Assembly (NCBI GenBank): GCA_964522045.1
Contig: CAZFSF010000073.1
Coordinates: forward strand, 1 to 14,083
Length of the DNA stretch: 14,083 nucleotides
DNA from: Desulfacyla sp964522045
GTDB lineage: Bacteria > Desulfobacterota > DSM-4660 > Desulfatiglandales > Desulfatiglandaceae
Direction of reading: 5' to 3'
The translations under genes were made by a program, and so were the position numbers. This document shows positions 13,071 to 14,083 of the stretch, piece by piece. Numbering within the stretch: the first letter of the stretch is position 1; each line of letters opens with the position of its first letter. The notes under the pieces were generated by a model. The model did no database searches. It was given only the letters and a program-made list of their open reading frames with translations, and was not told where the DNA came from.

Positions 13071-13841
13071 TCAGTTCTCAATCGGGAATTCAAATACGAC
13101 TTCTCTGTTATGATCCTGGTTTGAATCGTATGTCCTTTCCATGAAGGTGACATGGTCATTCTGATCCATTAACAGAATTGCCGAAGATCTGGTGCCGTAG
13201 TTTGGGCTGGCGATAAAGATCGATGATAGCATCCTTTCCCATTCAAGCCCCACACCGGTATCAGGCAGGTTATCGTCATCGGGGATTGAGCGGTCGAGGA
13301 GCATGTTCAAAAGCGCTGCAGGGGAGGGAACGCTTTGCTCTGACAGGATTTCCTCCAGAGCAGCCTTCCCTCGAGAGACCTTGGGCCACGGGGTATCCAA
13401 AAGATGGTTGCTCACACCATATATGCCGGATACCAGACAGTGTGTGCCATTTCCCCGGTTTGAGTACCAGTAGATTTGATCTTTAGTTCCAACAACAAGG
13501 TTGAATCCGTTATAACCCCCGGCTTTTGGATCCAACCTGGCAAGATATTCTTCTGGTTTCTCTTCACCCGTCAGGAAATCGCTCACCAATTCTCCCCTGG
13601 AAGGCGCATGGCTCTTTAGAGATGCCGGGTCGCGATAATTGGTGATGGCTGCGATCCTACCCTTTTTAGTGATCCCAAACCATGTTCCCCCGGCGCGCAG
13701 ATCCCTACCGGCAAGGAGGTCAGGCCTATCATCCCAGAAGGACGCGGGAGCTGTCGGACGGTCGTAGTATTCATCCCGGTTTGCCGCAATAACCAATTTG
13801 TAAAAAGGATGGGATTTTATTGCTAAGAGGAGGAGGCACAT
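13071..13841 (-). CDS. TANGO2/NRDE family protein
   Basis: Full-length (256 residues) member of the NRDE/DUF833 family named after human TANGO2. The start MCLLLLA puts Cys at position 2, as in the family, where it resembles the nucleophile of Ntn-type hydrolases. The defining NRDE motif is at 21-24 (ANRDEYYDRP). GGTWFG (51-56), GVSNHLLDTPWPKV (142-155) and NYGTRSS (214-220) are further family segments. No signal peptide is visible. The biochemical role of bacterial members is unsettled; roles in haem or lipid handling have been proposed for eukaryotic relatives. No clear ribosome binding site precedes the ATG, which lies 9 bp after the stop of the upstream gene, so translation is probably coupled. 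It converges with rny, 48 bp apart. Confidence 0.92.
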   Translation of the reverse strand: MCLLLLAIKSHPFYKLVIAANRDEYYDRPTAPASFWDDRPDLLAGRDLRAGGTWFGITKKGRIAAITNYRDPASLKSHAPSRGELVSDFLTGEEKPEEYLARLDPKAGGYNGFNLVVGTKDQIYWYSNRGNGTHCLVSGIYGVSNHLLDTPWPKVSRGKAALEEILSEQSVPSPAALLNMLLDRSIPDDDNLPDTGVGLEWERMLSSIFIASPNYGTRSSAILLMDQNDHVTFMERTYDSNQDHNREVVFEFPIEN

Positions 13842-13850
13842 GGGTTGTTT

Positions 13851-14075
13851 CTATGCCTCTGTCTCGAGATCCACTAGGTCAGACAGATTGATCTCCAACA
13901 TCTTTGTGCTGGAGAGGATCCGGACCGTATTCTTAGCGATGGCCGGGAAGTCATCCGCCATCTGATTCAGTTCCGTTGCGATCTTTTTAATGGCCATGAT
14001 CTTAGAATTCATATCCTCTATATCTATTTGCCGGGGCACTTTTTTCCGAATCTCTTCCTGGTCAATTTCAGGCAT
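13851..14075 (-). CDS. small hypothetical protein, start possibly outside the window
   Basis: I do not recognise this 74-residue reading frame. It is acidic overall, rich in Glu/Asp/Lys/Ile, has no membrane segment, signal peptide, cysteine or nucleotide-binding motif, and looks mostly helical (about residues 5-50). It reads as real protein rather than a shadow: balanced composition, same strand as the TANGO2-family gene, and a stop 9 bp before that gene's ATG as in an operon. Only 8 bases remain upstream of this ATG and they contain no stop, so the true start may be further right. GGCGGA just before the ATG could be a weak ribosome binding site. Confidence 0.6.
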   Translation of the reverse strand: MPEIDQEEIRKKVPRQIDIEDMNSKIMAIKKIATELNQMADDFPAIAKNTVRILSSTKMLEINLSDLVDLETEA

Positions 14076-14083
14076 GTTCCGCC

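Overview
The window looks like chromosomal DNA of a Desulfobacterota (former Deltaproteobacteria) bacterium, probably a sulfate reducer or relative that oxidises fatty or aromatic acids. The grounds are an F1Fo operon that begins with two different b-type subunits (b' and b), lacks the a and c genes and follows a bactofilin gene; a zapB-zapA-rny block with a membrane-anchored RNase Y; and an adjacent anaerobe-style acyl-CoA degradation cluster. This placement is inferred from gene order and protein character, not from a search. There is no sign of phage, transposon, CRISPR, rRNA or tRNA.

Layout. (1) 1-3164, minus strand, transcribed right to left: a crotonase-family protein, a MaoC hydratase fused to an SCP2 domain, and an acyl-CoA dehydrogenase that runs off the left edge. 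Together they resemble a beta-oxidation-type module (dehydrogenation and hydration of an acyl-CoA, with an acyl/lipid-binding domain). A good minus-strand promoter lies at 3355-3383, and the roughly 185-nt leader holds two perfect hairpins that could also pair with each other. (2) 3482-3961, plus strand: promoter and bactofilin, a cytoskeletal scaffold protein. (3) 4066-10081: atpF'-atpF-atpH-atpA-atpG-atpD-atpC, tightly packed up to atpA, with unusually long AT-rich spacers on both sides of atpG. A clear intrinsic terminator at 10111-10140 closes the operon. (4) 10146-13022: a good promoter, a long leader, ZapB-like and ZapA cell-division proteins, a 448-bp gap with a possible structured RNA, then rny (RNase Y). 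(5) 13071-14075, minus strand: a small unrecognised protein followed by a TANGO2/NRDE-family protein, convergent with rny.

How it works together. The atp genes encode all five F1 subunits (delta, alpha, gamma, beta, epsilon) plus the peripheral stalk (b', b); the membrane a and c subunits must lie elsewhere. The zapB/zapA pair stabilises the FtsZ ring, and RNase Y starts bulk mRNA turnover at the membrane. Most of the window is conserved housekeeping content. I found no clearly new system. The points most worth a second look are the structured leader and repeated motif around the crotonase gene, the MaoC-SCP2 fusion with a ribosome binding site buried in its linker, the paired 8-bp tandem arrays between atpG and atpD, and the structured zapA-rny gap.
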